Source of the DNA: Vulcanimicrobiota bacterium
GTDB taxonomy: Bacteria; Vulcanimicrobiota; Vulcanimicrobiia; Vulcanimicrobiales; Vulcanimicrobiaceae
NCBI GenBank assembly: GCA_019233415.1
Contig: JAFAMK010000120.1
Span: forward strand, 1 to 6,441
DNA length: 6,441 bases
Reading direction: 5' to 3'
The notes under the pieces are model-generated. The model saw only the letters and a program-made list of their open reading frames with translations. It searched no databases and was not told where the DNA came from. Each line of letters begins with the position of its first letter. Positions within the stretch are counted from its first letter, which is position 1. A program made the position numbers and the translations under genes. Shown here piece after piece: positions 5,300-6,441 of this stretch.

Positions 5300-6441
5300 G
5301 TGGACAAGATCAAGGTCGTAAACCCGGTCGTCGAGCTGGACGGCGACGAGATGACGCGCATCATCTGGCGCTTCATCAAGGACAAGCTCATCCTGCCGTA
5401 TCTCGACGTCGACCTGAAATACTACGACCTCGGGATCGAGCACCGCGACGCGACCGACGACCAGGTTACGCTCGACGCCGCCCGCGCGATCAAGGAGTAC
5501 GGCGTCGGCGTCAAGTGCGCGACGATCACGCCCGACGAAGCGCGCGTCGAGGAATTCCACCTCAAGCAGATGTGGCGCTCGCCGAACGGCACGATCCGCA
5601 ACGAGCTGGACGGCACGGTCTTCCGCGAGCCGATCATCTGCCGCAACGTGCCGCGGCTCGTCCCGGGCTGGACGCAGCCGATCGTGATCGGCCGCCACGC
5701 GTTCGGCGACCAGTACCGCGCGACCGACTTCGTCGTCCCCGGCGCCGGCAAACTGACGGTGACGTTCACGCCGGCCGACGGCGGTGCGCCGGTCACGCGC
5801 GAGGTCTTCCAGTTCAAGGGCTCGGGCGTCGCGCTCACGATGTACAACGTCGACGAGTCGATCCGCGGCTTCGCGCGCGCCAGCATGAATTACGGGCTGC
5901 TGCGCAACTACCCCGTCTATCTGTCGACGAAGAACACGATCCTCAAGGCGTACGACGGGCGCTTCAAGGACATCTTCCAGCAGGTCTTCGACGAAGAGTT
6001 CAAAGCGGAGTTCGACGCGCGCGGGCTGACCTACGAGCACCGGCTGATCGACGACATGGTCGCCTCGGCGCTCAAGTGGTCGGGCGCGTTCGTGTGGGCG
6101 TGCAAGAACTACGACGGCGACGTGCAGTCCGACACGGTCGCGCAGGGCTTCGGTTCGCTCGGCCTGATGACGTCGGTGCTGATGACGCCCGACGGGAAGA
6201 CGATCGAAGCCGAGGCGGCACACGGCACGGTGACGCGCCACTACCGCGAGCACCAGAAGGGCCGCGAAACCTCGACCAACCCGATCGCGTCGATCTTCGC
6301 CTGGACGCGCGGGCTCGCGCACCGCGGCAAGGTCGACGGAACGCCCGACGTGACGCGCTTCGCGGAGACGCTGGAGAAGGTGTGCGTCGACGTCGTCGAG
6401 TCCGGGAAGATGACGAAGGACCTGGCGATCCTGATCGGTCC
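5300..6441 (+). CDS. icd: NADP-dependent isocitrate dehydrogenase, eukaryote-type, truncated at right edge
   Basis: This TCA-cycle enzyme oxidatively decarboxylates isocitrate to 2-oxoglutarate and yields NADPH in the cytoplasm. The frame is open from GTG 5300 to the window end, giving 380 codons; homologues are about 405 residues, so only the last 25 or so are missing. It belongs to the homodimeric type II group shared with eukaryotes and rhizobia, not the E. coli type: the N-terminus KIKVVNPVVELDGDEMTRI, the substrate segment SPNGTIRN (94-101), GWTQPIVIGRHAFGDQYRATD (123-143) and STKNTILKAYDGRFKDIF are nearly the family consensus. Metal-ligand aspartates are visible in LIDDMVAS (Asp251, Asp252) and NYDGDVQSD (Asp274, Asp278), and the NADP-binding motif AAHGTVTRHYR has His308. 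GTG was chosen because it opens at the conserved N-terminus; GGAAAG at 5283-5288 is a possible, slightly distant ribosome site. No internal frameshift is seen. Confidence 0.95.
   Translation, partial: MDKIKVVNPVVELDGDEMTRIIWRFIKDKLILPYLDVDLKYYDLGIEHRDATDDQVTLDAARAIKEYGVGVKCATITPDEARVEEFHLKQMWRSPNGTIRNELDGTVFREPIICRNVPRLVPGWTQPIVIGRHAFGDQYRATDFVVPGAGKLTVTFTPADGGAPVTREVFQFKGSGVALTMYNVDESIRGFARASMNYGLLRNYPVYLSTKNTILKAYDGRFKDIFQQVFDEEFKAEFDARGLTYEHRLIDDMVASALKWSGAFVWACKNYDGDVQSDTVAQGFGSLGLMTSVLMTPDGKTIEAEAAHGTVTRHYREHQKGRETSTNPIASIFAWTRGLAHRGKVDGTPDVTRFAETLEKVCVDVVESGKMTKDLAILIG

Noticed and set aside
4163..6322. A 719-codon open frame on the minus strand, antisense to icd and overlapping the BtuF-like gene.
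   Set aside because: Its product is low-complexity, dominated by Arg, Ala, Asp and Val, with no domain I recognise, while the opposing frame encodes a near-consensus isocitrate dehydrogenase. Long antisense frames are expected in sequence this rich in GC.

Overview
This is a GC-rich window from a diderm bacterium with very dense gene packing. It holds seven protein genes: two are cut by the window edges, and three appear to start with GTG (DUF167, ppa, icd). The outer-membrane TonB-dependent receptor requires a Gram-negative-type envelope. The receptor with an N-terminal carboxypeptidase-regulatory-like domain, together with a eukaryote-type (homodimeric, type II) NADP isocitrate dehydrogenase, would fit a poorly sampled high-GC phylum such as Candidatus Eremiobacterota (WPS-2). 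That placement is a guess from general resemblance; nothing in the sequence proves it.

Layout from left to right. At 1-270 (+) is the C-terminal end of cobalamin synthase CobS. After a 49-bp gap, 320-2608 (+) is a complete TonB-dependent receptor, probably cotranscribed with cobS. Convergent to it, with only 4 bp between the stop codons, 2613-3398 (-) encodes a periplasmic molybdate-binding protein (ModA). Just upstream of modA on the same strand, 3456-3728 (-) encodes a small DUF167/YggU-family protein. Divergent from that, with 21 bp between the two GTG starts, 3750-4292 (+) encodes a family I inorganic pyrophosphatase. Its end converges on 4303-5223 (-), a BtuF-like cobalamin-binding protein with no signal peptide. 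Divergent from that, 5300-6441 (+) is NADP-dependent isocitrate dehydrogenase, missing only about its last 25 residues at the right edge.

Functional reading. cobS, the receptor and the BtuF-like gene suggest a vitamin B12 theme: the last assembly step, a candidate outer-membrane importer and a soluble corrinoid-binding protein. Between them sit unrelated genes: modA without modB or modC in view, DUF167 and ppa. Icd and Ppa are core metabolism. There is no gene-free stretch longer than 300 bases; the largest intergenic gap is 76 bp.

I found no RNA gene, CRISPR array, transposase or prophage gene, and no evidence for a wholly new multi-gene system. The most unusual local signals are a short, comparatively AT-rich, repeat-like element lying in frame inside the BtuF-like gene (4869-4894), an altered substrate-loop motif with a His cluster and paired cysteines in the receptor, and an 8-bp inverted repeat spanning the convergent stop codons near 4290.
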